Below the pieces are notes generated by a model. That model was not told the DNA's origin, did no database searches, and saw nothing but the letters and a program-made list of their open reading frames with translations. Both the position numbers and the translations under genes were made by a program. Below are positions 37,366-37,500 of a stretch of DNA of 37,500 nucleotides, one piece after another; the first letter of the stretch is position 1; the number at the start of each line of letters is the position of its first letter. This stretch comes from Neocallimastix lanati (nom. inval.) (Eukaryota > Neocallimastigomycota > Neocallimastigomycetes > Neocallimastigales > Neocallimastigaceae). The DNA lies in the NCBI GenBank assembly GCA_016946835.1, contig JACVTC010000239.1, positions 1-37,500 on the forward strand. The letters run 5' to 3'.

Positions 37366-37500
37366 AAATTAGGTGAACTCAATTATCCAGAATGGAAAAA
37401 AGATGGATGAAAATGATTTCAGGGGTTATTTATTTATTAATGAGAAAGGATTTTGGTGTATAATCCAAATATGAAATATGAAACTATAAATTTAATGTGT
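37366..37500 (+). pseudogene. Possible start of a decayed Ty1/copia-type gag
   Basis: One frame gives KLGELNYPEWKKD, and after a one-base shift another gives DENDFRGYLFINEKGFW. This resembles the LxGxNYxxW...L...GLW start of Ty1/copia gag proteins. The stretch is short, needs a frameshift, and runs out of the window. Confidence 0.22.

Overview
The window is an extremely AT-rich eukaryotic segment. It has short GT-AG introns, homopolymer runs of 30 to 65 bases, and long (AAT/ATT)n arrays. It carries three kinds of retroelement: chromodomain Ty3/gypsy, Ty1/copia and LINE. Base composition, repeat style, Asn/Lys-rich proteins and a Hal3-like decarboxylase best fit an anaerobic gut fungus (Neocallimastigomycota). 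That assignment is an inference from style; a dictyostelid-like amoeba is a less likely alternative.

Left part (1-15195): a pile-up of LTR retrotransposons. Element A (minus strand, 1-6168) is a chromodomain Ty3/gypsy element whose 3' LTR is cut by the window start. Element B (plus strand, about 6169-15195) is a second Ty3/gypsy-like element. Its gag (6425-7585) and its protease-pol (10916-14470) are separated by element C (7586-10915), a 5'-truncated chromodomain element that keeps only part of RT, RNase H, integrase, chromodomain and the 3' LTR. All three carry frameshifts or stops.

Middle part (15690-22230): first comes an intact seven-exon gene for a UPF0173-type metallo-beta-lactamase-fold hydrolase, a family best known from prokaryotes. 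After it lies a retroelement graveyard: a truncated Ty1/copia-type gag, an inverted relative of its downstream part, and three LINE 3' ends on the minus strand. Two of the LINE copies have clear target-site duplications of 11 and 15 bp.

Right part (22803-36643): four host genes. They encode ribosomal protein eS24 (minus, three exons, first exon apparently only the ATG); a Ras guanine-nucleotide exchange factor (minus, 16 exons, 1472 residues in my model, frame kept at every junction); phosphopantothenoylcysteine decarboxylase of CoA synthesis with a long Hal3-like tail (minus, six exons); and proteasome assembly chaperone 4 (plus, three exons). The last two are divergent and share a 0.8 kb promoter region.

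The host genes have unrelated housekeeping or signalling roles and do not form one pathway. The observations most worth checking are a candidate U12-type AT-AC intron inside the RasGEF N domain, the architecture of that RasGEF, the prokaryote-type hydrolase, and the nested retroelements. Exon models were built by hand from splice sites, frame continuity and family resemblance, with no transcript evidence.
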